The notes under the pieces: generated by a model
What the model saw: only the letters and a program-made list of their open reading frames with translations
Databases searched by the model: none
Told to the model about the DNA's origin: nothing
Part shown: positions 23,423-36,335 of the stretch, piece by piece
Layout: every line of letters starts with the position of its first letter
How positions within the stretch are numbered: position 1 is the stretch's first letter
Made by a program: the position numbers and the translations under genes
Assembly: GCF_014898055.3 (NCBI RefSeq)
Contig: NW_023605194.1
Coordinates: 100,323,258-100,387,257, forward strand
Origin: Talpa occidentalis
Taxonomy: Eukaryota; Chordata; Mammalia; Eulipotyphla; Talpidae
Length of the DNA stretch: 64,000 nt
Direction: 5' to 3'

Positions 23423-25797
23423 GAAGTTTTGTGATTTTTGGGGCAGATTTCTTTTTGAAGTGGCCCCAACATAGCACTGAAATGTAGCCTACTCTTCCTA
23501 AGTTCAAAAAGGTTGTGTGTGATAAGCTTCACTCAGGCATGAGTTGTAGTGATGCTTGACTGTGCCATGTTAATTAATAAACAATATATATCAAAGAGTA
23601 TTTGACTAGAAATACATAAAACAAGGTTATGTATTGTTTTAGTTAATAAAAATCATGTGATCATAGGCTCAAAGGAATCCAACTGTATGTTTCTCCTAGG
23701 AGCAATAGTTCAGTATTCTGAAATTCAGTGTGTGGTGACTTTCTAAAACAACTACCACTAATAACAAGAATCAGCTATATTTGAATACATAAGACTTTAT
23801 TCACACATTTATAGTAGATAGAGAAATTTCAGAAGGAAATATTTATGAGAAAAACTGAAAGTTAACATTTGAACCAAAATGAGCGAGAATATTTTAGATT
23901 TTATACTTTATTATAAAATTTTAATGTAAAATTCAATATAATAAACCCACATTAAAGACAAGTGGAATTCAAATAGAAAATAAATCATTATTCAAATATA
24001 TTTCGTGACAACACCAAATATCAAGATAAAATTCAAGTTCAAAATATCAACTCAAAAATTACAGATGAATTATTGTAAGAACATTAATTTTCTCAGTAAC
24101 TATAGTGGACAACAAAAGTGAACTAATATTATTAAAAGACTAAGTTGAAATAAAATATATTCTGATATTATGTGGTCAGTGAAAATGTAATTTTAAACCA
24201 CAGCATAAGTAATTGTGTCATATATACAAAAGAAATTATCTTTATTGGCAACATAAATCAAAACACCTCAACCTGAAACTGCTTCAGTAGTAAGGAAAAT
24301 TAACTGAGTAGTAAATTTGATGTGATTGTGAACAAATAAATTGGTAAACATGTCATCTTTCAAAATATTAGCTAAGATTCCTTATTATCTTTGGAAATGA
24401 AAATAATTTTATTCTATGCATATTTTAAATGTTTATTAATTTCAAGGCCTATCATCATGAAACTTTTGTGTTTGTGAAAAATATGACATACAATGGGAAA
24501 AGAATAAGAAAGACAAAAAGTTATGAATAGAAAAAAGCAGAAATAGAAAAACTTTAAGCAAAATGAAAGAATAAAACCAAATACATCCATAACAAAAATC
24601 ACTGAGAATTGACTAAAGTAACTAAATGAAAGTTGAAAAGAAATTTGTTAGATCAAATAATGAAAGTTTATCTGTCTGCAAATTGAGATATACCCAAAAA
24701 TTTGAGAAAAAGGAAAATTTGAAATTTAAGGATTGTAACAGATAATGCAGATGGATAACTATTAAGCAACAAAAACTGGCAAAGCTATTTTAGCATCAGC
24801 ATGAAAAAGGACTTTAAGATACAAAACATTAAGTAAAATTACCTGATAATGATAAAATGATATTTAAAACATGTATTCATGTAAGATTGCTTACAATTTT
24901 ATATATTTTATCGCCATTCAAAATTTTTATATTTCAAAAAATTTATGTTACAATTTTTGTATTTCAACCGTTGTTAAGCCAACAGACACAATTAGTGCTA
25001 TAGGTGGTTTAAACAAAACTATCACCATGTTTTATTAACATATGTTTCTATCCAGAAATGACTAAATATATATGATCTCATCAGGTATAGTGCGCCTAAT
25101 AGTCTCTGAGAGGGACACTAATTCTTGAGGTCTAGTGTTGATTATAAATGTCAACTTCAAATTTTAGAAATACGCCAGTAAGATTCGCTTCTTAAAAAAT
25201 TAAAATTTTCTTTCAAATTTTCTAAGTTCTCTTTTTTGCAGCCATGTATCATTTCAGTTTGTGAACCTATTTAGGTTATGAGTTTCATAAGTATATCCCT
25301 GCTGGGGATAATAACACACCTCTTTATTTGTTTTAACATTACTTTGAAGTGTGTAAATTTTAATCCTCAAATATATGTGCTAAAGGTGAATTGTGAATAT
25401 GCTACTGTATTTTTATACTTGAAAATACTTCATCTCTTAGAATTTTAAATTCCTTCAAGTTTTCCCTAAAGACATTATGTACATAGTAGGCTTCACACAC
25501 TTGGATAGCAAACCTTCTGGTTTATAAGTTAATAGTTCAAGTAATATAAGTTTGAAGGCTTTGTTAAGAAAGACTATTTATATGTACTTAAAAATCTAAA
25601 TTTAGAAAACTTTGTGATGTAAAGCTTTCATTTATATGCCAGGACTGAGCACATTCTTAAACTCAACTGCAGAATGTGAAGTTAATTTTGTAAAAAGTAA
25701 AATGTTCTTCTCAATTGGCCATTTTTCTCAACAGAGGTTATATTTGCAGTCAGCATTATTTGTAGCTAAAGGAAGTTGTACTTCCTTATTGTGTGAG

Positions 25798-25801
25798 ATA
25801 G

Positions 25802-25829
<28 letters not shown>
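25798..25829. repeat. (TA)n microsatellite
   Basis: About 15 uninterrupted TA units following gagatagata. Intronic and probably length-variable. Confidence 0.92.
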
Positions 25830-25832
<3 letters not shown>

Positions 25833-26499
25833 CATTTACTTACTTCTGACCTCAAGATTTTAAACAGAGCCAACTAAGAATATTAATTATAACAAAATAT
25901 AAATAATATAATTTATCAGCTCCCAAACATTATAGAAATCACAATATAATTTTCTACAGTGTAGATATAGATGAAACATTGACATCCTAAATCAAAATGT
26001 GTTATTGTTAAAAAATAAATGAAGAGAAAAGAATACTACACCATTCATTGCACTATTTCAAGCTTTCTTTTTCAATACAACGAAGTACTTTACTGTTTAT
26101 GCTATATTCATGTAAGAAACCATATTTCTGATTTCTGTTTCTTGTACCTGACTATGTGCATTGGTCTTAAATGTATTTTAGCACTGGAGATTTAAAAAAA
26201 ATGAAACACATTTTTCCATTTTATTGTTAAAATGACAAATATTTTTTTAAAACGTAAGATTTTATAAACTTCATGCTAAAGTATTATTATAGTATCTTGG
26301 TGTTCTAATAGATACATCCGTATTATTTCTATCCATACTATTTCTGCAGTTTAAAAAGTAAAAGGTCACAGTTTTTCAATGGAATCTATAACCTTGTGTT
26401 GCTTTAAACTTCAATGATTTCAAGTTTTCTTACTATTAAAATTTGTGTGAGCTGGCATACAGGTGATGTTTCCCTGTATTAAAGATTAACTAGTAAACA

Positions 26500-26780
26500 A
26501 CTGACCTCATTTTGTCTTCTGTGAAGCAAAATTGGGTTCTGCTCTGATGCAGAAGTGGCTTAGTGAAGCATCTCAGGAGTATTCTTAAGTGTCATCAGCA
26601 GTCTCCTCTAGCCATTAGCACGTTATCCTGAGAATCTGCATCATTAGTTTAAATTAGGTTCACTTAATTAGCCAGCTGGTACTCTCCTTGTCAGACTGAT
26701 AAACAAGCTGTGCTTTCCTGTTGCTTCCAGAATAAGCCCCGAGTTCTGTGTATTTTTGTTGCTGTTATCCATATTTCACC
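26500..26780. promoter_or_regulatory. Candidate conserved noncoding element
   Basis: A stretch with more balanced base composition than its flanks, no recognisable repeat and no coding frame. It contains TTAATTA (26664-26670), two bases, then the E-box CAGCTG (26673-26678). Homeodomain and bHLH sites this close are common in neural enhancers, and FSTL5 is mainly neural. Conservation cannot be seen from one sequence, so function is a guess. Confidence 0.3.
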
Positions 26781-27734
26781 CTTACACCATAAATCATCTT
26801 TACAGACGTTGATACAACAGGTCCATGATTACTGTAGCATGCGTTTTAAATGTTTGTATTTGCTGCATCTCCCCTGAAATGTTCATGAATTTGTGAACAT
26901 TTGGTATGTTGGGGTTATGAGGGAGTTAAGGTTTACAGATAGATAAAGAAGAAAAAAAATCTTCATATTATAAGTAAATTGTGTTCTTAAGTAATGTTTT
27001 CAAATATTAGAAAATTCATATTTTATCAATATATTTATAAAGCTAATTCAAATAAAACTTTATTATGATTTATACTATATATATTAATATATCTTTTAAA
27101 ATGAATAGAATGAGAAGTTAATTTATCAAAATCATGACTGAAAATAGCACATGGGAAATTTAAAAATATGGAATCCAAGAATTGAATGTGTAGAATACTA
27201 TTATTAAATAATTACAATAACAAAATAGTTGATTGAAATAAATAACAATATTTAATATTTAATACATTGATAGATATTTGGAAGAAGGCTTGGGACTTAA
27301 TAATCTAAATATCACACTAGGTAGTGAAGGCTATTGCATATACAAATCATAGCATTTATAATCTGGGAGAGAAAGTTCTAATCTGTAGTGTCAGAACCCT
27401 TTATTCAAATAAAGTCTTACAGAATTATTCAGTAGGTCAAAACTGATACACTGCCCAGTCATGATGGGTGTTCAAATAGACTGCTACAAACAAGTTTCAT
27501 TTCCATGGACTTCTCAAGGCAGAGTTTTAAGATCATTTTTCTAGCAAATTAATACTGGTAACTAAATGCAAATTTATACTAAATAGTAAATTACTATCCT
27601 ACATAGGTTAATTTTGAGCTAAAAAATGAGCATATATGTAATACTTTTTCACAACACATATACTTGAACATTGTCTATTAACTTAAATAACTTTTCCTGA
27701 TACTGGATAGTGGCTGCAGAAAAATACAAACATA

Positions 27735-27758
27735 TATAAATCATATATATGATTTATA
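27735..27758. repeat. 24-bp perfect palindrome
   Basis: The centre is between 27746 and 27747; twelve bases each side (arm tataaatcatat) pair without mismatch. It is AT-rich and may be chance in such sequence. Confidence 0.85.
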
Positions 27759-28249
27759 AAGTGGAAGTGTGTGCAGTGTAAGGGAGATAATGATGACCAT
27801 CATGGGAAAGGAATCCTAGGACTTCATTTTATTTATTTTTATCTTAAAATGATAATTAAATTACATTTTATCATATTTAATTTTGGGGCCTATATTAAAT
27901 ATCTGAATCCATCTGTACAGTGGGTATGAAGATGTCTTGAGAAGAAAGCAGGTGTTTTACAGCAGGGAGGGATCCACATTGGTATCCTTAGTCTTATGTT
28001 CACTTATATGTGAACAAAAGGGAAAGCAGTGGTGTAAACATTAACAGAAATTTTATTGTAAACTTTACATAAAAAAGAATTTATGTTTGTAAAGTTTTCA
28101 GAAAAATACAACTTTGTTCATAAACCTTGTGCACAGCGTAATTGCTTTGGTTAAATAAAATAATAATGATGATCTTAATAATAATGATTTTGGCATGCTG
28201 TTCAATTTTGCAATTTACTTTTCCCCATTAAAGCAGAGTTAGATGTTTG

Positions 28250-28830
28250 TTAATTATATATTAAGTACTAATAATTACTAGGTATTTTTCTAAGTGCATA
28301 GGCTTTATCATGGAACTAAATAAACACAAAAGCCTGGCTTCTTAGAGCCTAGAATGGAGATAGACAATGCAAAATAAGAATAACAAAAATTTAAGTCAAA
28401 AAATGAGTAAGGGGTTAAGTGCTATAGGAAAGCATAAGAAGATAGAGCAAGACCAGGTAGGACTAGGAAAGCTAAGGATGAGGGAAAATGCATGAAGGGA
28501 AGGCAGGTGTTAAATAAGTATTTAAATAAGTATTAAATAAGGTAGTTAGACTGACCTCACCGAGGAGGTGAGTTCTGTGCAAAGAAGGTGTTTAGAAAGC
28601 AGACAGTGGGCTAAATAGGGGAAGAATATTCAGTAAAGGTCCTCCAAAAGGCAAATGTGCAGTTAGCATGCTGGATGATCAGTAAGGAGGCCAAGGCAGC
28701 TGGATAGGAAATAGAAGAGCTGGTAGAAAATTCTGGACTGTCAGGTCAGGTAAATGCCAGTAGACATTGGAAGGATTTCTGGCTTTTTGTCCAAGGGCAA
28801 GAAGGAACATGCTTCCCCCCCCCTCCCCCG
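28250..28830 (+). repeat. Ancient interspersed repeat, family undetermined
   Basis: A long purine-rich stretch with phrases found in an old mammalian repeat: taagtgctataggaaagc, gaggaggtgagttctg, gaccaggtagg, gaaggcaggtg. It lacks a frame and is diverged. It ends near a C-rich run (28814-28829). Confidence 0.35.
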
Positions 28831-28842
28831 TACATACTTTTT

Positions 28843-29083
28843 TTTTTTTTAAAGATTTATTTATTTATGCATACAAGAACCGGGGTACAGGCCAGATGTG
28901 CGGGAGGGTAAAAGGATTCACCAGAGACAGAGTGGGGAGCAGAACAGGCAAGACAGGAGAGGTCTGCCATGCCATGTGGGATTCTCACAGGCTGGCCGGC
29001 AGGGATTAAACCCACGCTGCGTAGGCTGCGGACAGCTTCACAGCACTGTACTCAACAGCCTGTGCTACCAGGGGAGGCCCACT
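28843..29083 (-). mobile_element. tRNA-derived SINE, older subtype, antisense
   Basis: On the minus strand it has the head ggcctcccctggtagcac, a decayed B box and the older body, with part of the body deleted (it goes from gcagacctctcctgtctt to gcctgttctgctcccc). The tail is tgcataaataaataaatct. The target duplication gtacatacttttt (28830) against gtacaaacttttt (29085) has one mismatch. Confidence 0.9.
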
Positions 29084-29084
29084 T

Positions 29085-29405
29085 GTACAAACTTTTTAAC
29101 TGAGATACAATTAACATAAAACTTTGTGTAAGTTTAAGGTATTTAACATGCTGATTTGACACATATATATATTGCAATGTGATTACTGTCTTAGCACCAA
29201 CTAATATCTCTATCACATCACAGGATTATTTCTTTTTTTGTGGCAGGAACAATTAACATCTAGACTCTTAACAATTCTGAAGTTTATAGCACAGTATTGT
29301 TGCTTTAGTCTAGAATGACTGCACTGTGTATTAGAGTTCCAGAACTTTTTTAGCTACTTGTTGCAAAGCTATACCCTTAAACAACATCTCCCCAATCCCC
29401 CCCTC
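29085..29405 (-). mobile_element. Old L1M-type 3' UTR
   Basis: The + strand reads actgagatacaattaacat, then gatttgacacatatat, then atcacatcacaggattat, then agttccagaac and aacatctccccaatcccccc. These are landmarks of the old mammalian L1M 3' UTR, in antisense. No coding part is left. Confidence 0.7.
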
Positions 29406-30369
29406 AAAAAAAAGGAACATGCTATAATGATTTGAGCATACTGCTGTTATGATCTAGTTAATGTTTTAAAAAAAATACTGACAAATCTGTTGTGAAAGTT
29501 GACTAGTGTGAAGTTAGAAGCCGTATGATGGGGCTAGAGATGGCAGACGTACTGTTCATGATGGTATCAGAGTAGGATGGTACCTTCAATCCTGATTCCT
29601 GAGAATGAGAGGTATGGAAGAAAGAATCTTTACAATCCTTCTCACTAAATATGGAGAAACAAATTATTTTATAACATAAGAAAGCTTACAGGTTTAATTA
29701 TGGCAGGATATTTTTGTTGAGTGTTAAAAACAGTATCTTTCTCTTTTACAAAACCTGTAATCTAAATTTACTGAGCATGTAAATATCCAGCACTCACAGT
29801 AGATATTTTATGAAAGCCAGCATGCCATTTACTCCTCTCAAAACTCAATGCTAATGCTATAAATAGGAAAATATGTTTTTTTGACTGAAGATTAGGTTTT
29901 AAAAAGATTGCCCTGAAATGGTTGTTTGGAAATAGTTTTTCATTATTTGATTTTGTTCCTGGAAAACATTTAAATATTTCTGTTGTAAAATATGTCATTT
30001 CTGAATATTTGAAAACATGTAAACACAGTTTCCTCAGAGCTAAATGTTTGCTACATAAAGCAGATCTGGTGTGCTTTTCTTCATTTTAATCTGCATGTCC
30101 TCTTCAGTTCTGGTGAGGTTTTATAAACCAAGACCAAAATAAATTACATTTAATACAAAACTTTGAAATGCTGAAAACAAAATATACAAAAATTTTAGAG
30201 AACCATTGGAGATTTTTCAAATTATGATGTTGTTTTGAAAATTGTGTGATATATTCCTCCTTCAAACACAAGTATCTATTATATTTGAAGACAATTAATC
30301 TCAGGGTGCCTCTGAAAACTCCTGAAACATCATCTCATAAGTTAACATTAAAGCACAGCTTCTGTCTGC

Positions 30370-30590
30370 TGTTTGTAAAAATCGTTCATACTTTAAGGCT
30401 CCATTAAAGTATCACCTCCATTCCTCATCCTTTATCTTACATTGTATTTTTTCCTCTGAATCTCCATGCCATTTGGTCTTTAGTTTTATTTTGTGGCATG
30501 CTTCACATTATTTTAATTTCTTTCACCCACTGGCCTGCCAAGCCTTCAAGAACAAAGACTGCTCAGATACTTACCCTTCTAGGTCTCAGT
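30370..30590 (+). repeat. Possible L2 3' end relic
   Basis: The phrases ggctccattaaagtatcacc and cactggcctgccaagcc, then ttcaagaacaaagactg, resemble the L2 3' terminal region. It is too diverged for certainty by eye. Confidence 0.35.
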
Positions 30591-32205
30591 TTTTCAATTT
30601 GTAAGTAGGATATTTCACTACTATCAGTAAAACACTAACATGCTAATTGTTATGAAAATACCTCCAGTTCAATTTGTTTTTCTAGAAATAGTAATACTAT
30701 TACCCTAGTGCTTGAAATTCTGCAGGCACACTCTAAGCATTTCAGAGTAAGCACATCACCTTGTGCAACAACTGTCAATTATGTGCAGAGTGATTCCCAC
30801 AGTGGGAAGGAAAACTGCATCTCAGTTCTGCTGCTTACTGGATGCATCGAATATGTTTCCCTACACCATTTTACATGGATAGTAACATAAAATACAGATG
30901 GTGATATGCTCTTATGAAAGTGACTGGTTGAAATAGAAGCACCTTACAAGAATTGGCAAATTTTCATTCGAATTTGTCAGTGATAAAGTTATCTAAGTAT
31001 CTTTGCTTTTTAGAAACTGTATCCCAACAGTTGAGTAAAAATGAGGTCTTTGTTATTACTGCTTTTGCTTTGTCTTGAACTATATTATCTTTAATATTTT
31101 AATGACCTAAAGATTATTCCATTTAAGCTCCAGGCAAAATAGGCTGGCTGCTATAGTCATGCATAGATCAACTTTAACATATAAAAGAGAAAATGTGAAA
31201 AATCAAAGGCATCTTATTGCTTTGCTATTAGTGTAATGATTAATGATGGTTCTTTTGCTATAAGTGCATCAAAATTATTGATCAATACATAAAGAATTTA
31301 AATGAAACATCTGGCATTCATTTGAGTATAATTAACAAAATACCAGACTAGCTATTCCTTGGACAATAAAAGCAGTTATATACCCCAAGTTATACCAAGT
31401 CATGGGAGAGTGTTCTAGGTTTTTGCAGCAATTTAGTTATTATCAAGCATATTGTCTCCTTTTATTTTTCTTCTGCCGAATACTCAAAGTGTTGGCTTTG
31501 CCTTCTCATGCTTCTGTTGATGGCCTCAAAAATTATTTTAGAAATTGAAGTTTAATATCCTCATATGACAGAATGCGAAGGAGAAAAGCATCTGAAGCCA
31601 CAAGAAAGTGATAGTATGGCTCAAGGAAACCTCCTGCTGATACGGTCTCTTTGATGAAAATTCAGTATCTGTCTCATAAATCACTAATCATATTGTTACG
31701 ATGCATAATCTAAATATGCCATGTCACCATTCGGTCACTGCAGAAGCTAGAAACTTAATATCTGTCAAAGGGAAATGGGATTAGTCTTTGGCTTGATTCT
31801 CTGGTGTTTGCCAACTGAGCTTCCTTTCCTGATAAATAGCTGCCCCTGATCCCAAAACACTAATACGGTTTCACTATGCAGGAAGAAAAGACTGAGAACA
31901 CTGATACAGGAATATTTCTATGGGTTATTGTGATTTTTTTTCCTTTTTTATTTTTTTTTTAATTTTTTACATCATTGTTCATTTTTAAACAATATTTGCT
32001 TCCCCCTACCCCCTCAGGTGTAGTCCCCATAGAGTTTCCTTCCCCAGTGCACCCGTGCACCATCACCTCAGTCCCCTGTGCTCCTCCCTCCATCTGATCC
32101 CTCTCCCTCCTCCTCACCTGCAGGATGTCTCTGGTTTATAATTGTCCATTTTTGCTTTGTTATGTTTTGTACTGTTATTATTTTTTGATGTCTTATTTGG
32201 TTCCC

Positions 32206-35200
32206 CTATATTCCTGCTATAAGTGAAACCATGTGATATTTTTCTTTTTCCTTCTGGCTTGTTTCACTGAGCATAATTCCTTCTAGCTCCATCCATGCCC
32301 CTGCAAATGGCATGAGTTTATCTTTTTTGATTGCTGAATAATATTCCATTGTGTGTATATGCCACAGCTTCTTGACCCTGTCATCTATTTGTGGGCATTT
32401 GTGTTGTTTCCAGGTTTTACCTATTGTAAATAGTGCTGCAATAAATATAGGTGTACAGGTGTTCTTTTGAATCAATGTGTTTGTGTCTTTTCGGTAGATC
32501 CCTAGGAGTGTAATTGCTGGGTCATATGGTAGCTCCATTTTTAGTAGACCGAGGAAACTCCAGACAGCTTTCCATAGTGGTTGGACCAGTTTGCACTTCC
32601 ACCAGCAATGTATGAGATTTCCTTTTCACTAGATCTTCTCCAACATTTGTTGTTGCTTGTTTTTTTGATATGTGCCATTCTTACTGGTGTAAGGTGTATC
32701 TCAATGTGGTTTTGATTTGCATTTCCCCAATTATAATGGATGTTGAACATTTTTTCATATGCCTGTTGGCCATTTGCATTTCCTCTTTGGAGAAATGTCT
32801 TTTGAGTTCTTCCACCCATTTCTTGACTGGATTGTTTACTTTGTTTTTGTTGAGTCCTGAGAGTTCTTTGCATATCTTTGTGATCAGTCCCTTATCAGTT
32901 GAATGGAGTGCAAAGATTTTTCCCAATCATTGGGGTATCTCTCTGTTTTAGTTAATGTATTTTGCTGTATAGAAGCTTTTCAGTTTGATGTAATACCGGG
33001 TGTCTATCTTTTCCTTGACTTTCTTTGCTTTGGGTGAGGAGTCTTTAAATATGTTTTTGAATGTATGTCTTGTAGTCTTTTACCTATATTTTTTATTGTG
33101 TATTTTATGGTTTCAGGTCTTATATCCAGTTCTTTTATTCATTTTGAGTTGATTTTTGTGGATGGTGAGAGGTAGTGGTCTAGTTTCATTTTTTTGCATG
33201 TGATGGTCCAGTTTTTCCAGCACTATTTATTGAACAAACTGTGTTCCATTGCATATTCTTTGCTCCTTTGTCAAAGATCAGCTGTCCATATAAGTATGTT
33301 TTATTTCTGGGCTCTCTATTTGGTTCCATTGGTCTGTGTATCTGTTTATGTTCCAATATCATGGTTTTGTAGTATTGCTTGAAGTTTGGAAGTGTGATGC
33401 CTCCTTTCTCCTTTGTTTTCATCAGTAGGACTTTGGATATTCGTGGTGTTTTGTGGTTCCATATGAATTTCATCAGTATGTTCTATTTCTTTGAAGAATG
33501 TCATTGAGATATTTATTGGAATAGCATTGAATCTGTTCATTGCTTTTGCTTTTTGTTGATGTGTTAGATTATACTGATGGATTTTTGTATGTTGAACCAT
33601 CCTTGTGTTCCTGGAATGAATCCCACTTGATCTGGTGTATCATTCCTCTGATGCATTGTTGGATTCTGTTGGCAAGGATTTTGTGGAGGATTTTTGCATC
33701 AGTGTTCATTATGGGGATTGGCCTGCAATTTTCTTTTATTGCGCTGTCTTTGTTTGGTTTTGGTATTAATGGTATTAATTAATTAGCTTTGTAGAATGTA
33801 TCTGGTAGTATTCCTTCTTTTTCAATTTTTTGAAAGAGTTTGTGTAGGATAGGCTCTAATACACTGCTGAATGTTTGGCATAATTAATTTATGAAGCCAT
33901 CTGGACCTGGGCTTTTGTTTTTGGGGATCACTTTGATTACTGCCTCAATTTTGCTGTTTGTAATTGGTCTGTTTAGTTGTTCTATTTCTTCTTTGTTCAG
34001 CTTTGAATGATTGTATTGTTCTAGGAAGTTGTCCACCAATCTCTTCTAGGATGTTGGATTTGTTTGCATATAAGTGTTCATAGTAATCTCTGATTATTCT
34101 TTTTATTTCTACAGTCTGTTGTGATTGCTCGTCTTTCATTTATAATCCTATTTATATGTGTTTTCTCCTGTTTTTTTTTTTTTTTTCTTTGTGAGCCTGA
34201 CTAGAGGTTTGTCTATATTGTTTATTTTTTCAGAGAACCAACTTTTGGTTTCATTGATCTTTTGGATTTTTTTTTTATTTCCATTTTGTTTATTTCTGCT
34301 TTGATTTTTATTATTTCCTTTCTTCTACTGGCTTGAGGGTTTTTGTTGTTCTTTTTCTAGCTCTTTGAGATGTGAGATTAGGTTGTTTCTTTGAGTTCTT
34401 TCTTATTTCTTGATGTGAGCCTGTACTGATATATATTTTCCTTTTATTACTGCTTTTACTGCATCCCATACATTCTGGAAAGTGATGTCCTCCTTGTTGT
34501 TCAACTCAAAGTATTTTTTTTTTAATTTCTTGTTTAATCTCCTCATTAGTCCAGTGGTCTTCCAGTAGTGTGGGTTTCAATCTCCATGAAGTGGGAGGGT
34601 GCCTTGTTTTCTTTTCATGATTTCTAGTTTGATGTCTTTATGATCAGAGTAGATAGTTGGAATGATTTTGATCTCCATGTATCTGTTGATGTTTGTCTTG
34701 TGGCCCAGTTGTGATCAATTCTGGAGAATGATCTGTGTGTGCTTGAGAAAAATGTGTACTCAGTTTTTTTGGGGGGGCAATTTCCTATAGATGTCTGTTA
34801 AGTCCATAAGTTCTATATCTTTATTTAGGGCTCTAGTGTCTTTGCTTATTTTTTGTCTTGTTGATCTGTCCATTGGTGAGAGTTGAAGTCTCCCACTATA
34901 TATGTATTTTCTTTAATGTCTGTTTTCAGATCTGACAATAATTGTCTAATATATTTTGGTGTTCCTTCATTTGGTGAGTATATGTTGATGAGTATTATTT
35001 CTTCCTGGTATATCATCTCTTTGATCATAATGTAGTGTCCCTATTTGTCTCTTTTTACCTTTTTTAATTTGAAGTATTTTTCATCTGATATAAGTAGCTG
35101 TTCCTGCCTTCTTTTTTGATCCATTTGCTTGTAGGGTTGTTTTCCCAACTTTTGCTATCAGTCTATATTTATCTTTTATGGTTTAATGTGTTTCCTAGAG

Positions 35201-35320
35201 ACAGCAGAAGAATGGATTTTTTTTTTTAATCCAGACTGCTATTCTGTGTCTTTTTATTGGTGAGTTTAATCCATTTACATTTAGAGTTAATATTGATATA
35301 TTGGCATCTGTGTTTGCCAT
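32206..35320 (-). pseudogene. L1 ORF2 pseudogene, reverse-transcriptase core deleted
   Basis: It starts MANTDAN at 35320 and ends MVSLIAGI before the stop at 32206. The endonuclease part has frameshifts (a readable piece at 34846-35028 keeps NIYSPNEG and GDFN). Around 33555 the sequence jumps from the start of the reverse-transcriptase region ([16 protein letters not shown]) straight to RFNAIPINI. This removes the catalytic Asp-Asp motif and roughly 400 residues. The C-terminal part keeps KFIWNHK, LPNFKQYYK, MEYYSAIKKD and [11 protein letters not shown]. It has many stops and frameshifts and is inactive. Confidence 0.88.
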
Positions 35321-35372
35321 TTTGTTTGTCTTCTTTGTGATTTTATTTCTTGCTTTATTCTATTCTTCTTGT

Positions 35373-36335
35373 TCATTCCTCTGTTGTTTTTGGCTTTAGG
35401 AGTTTCTGTTTGTCTGAGAAGATCCATATTTTTTCTTTATAGAGGAAGGCCAGCTTTGCAGGGTAAAGTACTATTGGTTGGCATTTTCTGTGTTGAAGTT
35501 TGTTGAATATGTTAGTCCATTCTCTTCTTCCCTGTAGTATTTCTTCAGAGAAGTCTGAAGTTAACCTGATTGGTTTTCCTTTATAAATTTTCTGTTTCTT
35601 CCCCCTTGAAGAAGTCATTGTTTTTTCCTTGTCTTGGACTCTTGTAAGCTTTACTATTAAGTTTCTTTCTGTAGTTTTCTTTTCATTGTGGCGATTGGGT
35701 GTTCTTCTCTCTTCTTGTATGTCTATATTCTCCTTTTTCATGCTTCGGAAGTTTTCTTCAATTATCTCCTTGAATAATTTCTCAGTTCTTTGTCTCTCTC
35801 CTCACCTTCTGGAATGCCTATAATTCTTACATTTCCTATCTCATGAAGTCTGATGATTGTCGAATAATGTCTTCATTCTTCTTCCTTTGCACTTCTCTCT
35901 CCCTTTCTCTTTTGTCTCTTTTTATTACTGTATCTTCAAGAGTACTGATCCATTCTTCCATTTCATCAATTCTGTTTTCATTGCTTTTCACAGAGTTCTT
36001 TATCTCCTCTAGTAATCTTTTAATCTCCTGCATTTCTTGTCTTTCCTATCTTGAGGTGTCAGTTTCATTCTTCAGTTCAGTGATTATTTGTCTCAAATCA
36101 TTTTTTTCCTTTTCATTTTAGTTCATCTATTTAATCATGATGATCATTAATTCTCTATTTGGCAGGCCAAAAGTTCTTCCATGTCATTTTTGAGCTCTGG
36201 TAACCGTTTTTCTTTTTGTGGTGTGTCCTCCTCCTGCAGGCTTGCTTGATTATTTATATTTTTCCTTCTCCCTGCTGTTTGCTTTGTAATTAGTTCTATG
36301 TGTTGGGACATTGTGCCACTGGTGTTGGCGGGCAT
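35373..36335 (-). pseudogene. L1 ORF1 pseudogene
   Basis: Recognisable in pieces against the intact copy at 15458: N-terminus MPANTSGTMSQ from 36335, coiled coil at 35836-36033, and RRM plus C-terminal domain at 35373-35741 (RRTPN, SDFSEEI, YPAKLAFLY). Frameshifts separate the pieces. Near the end, the segment following FSDKQKL is deleted and joins LKPKTTEE. Confidence 0.88.
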
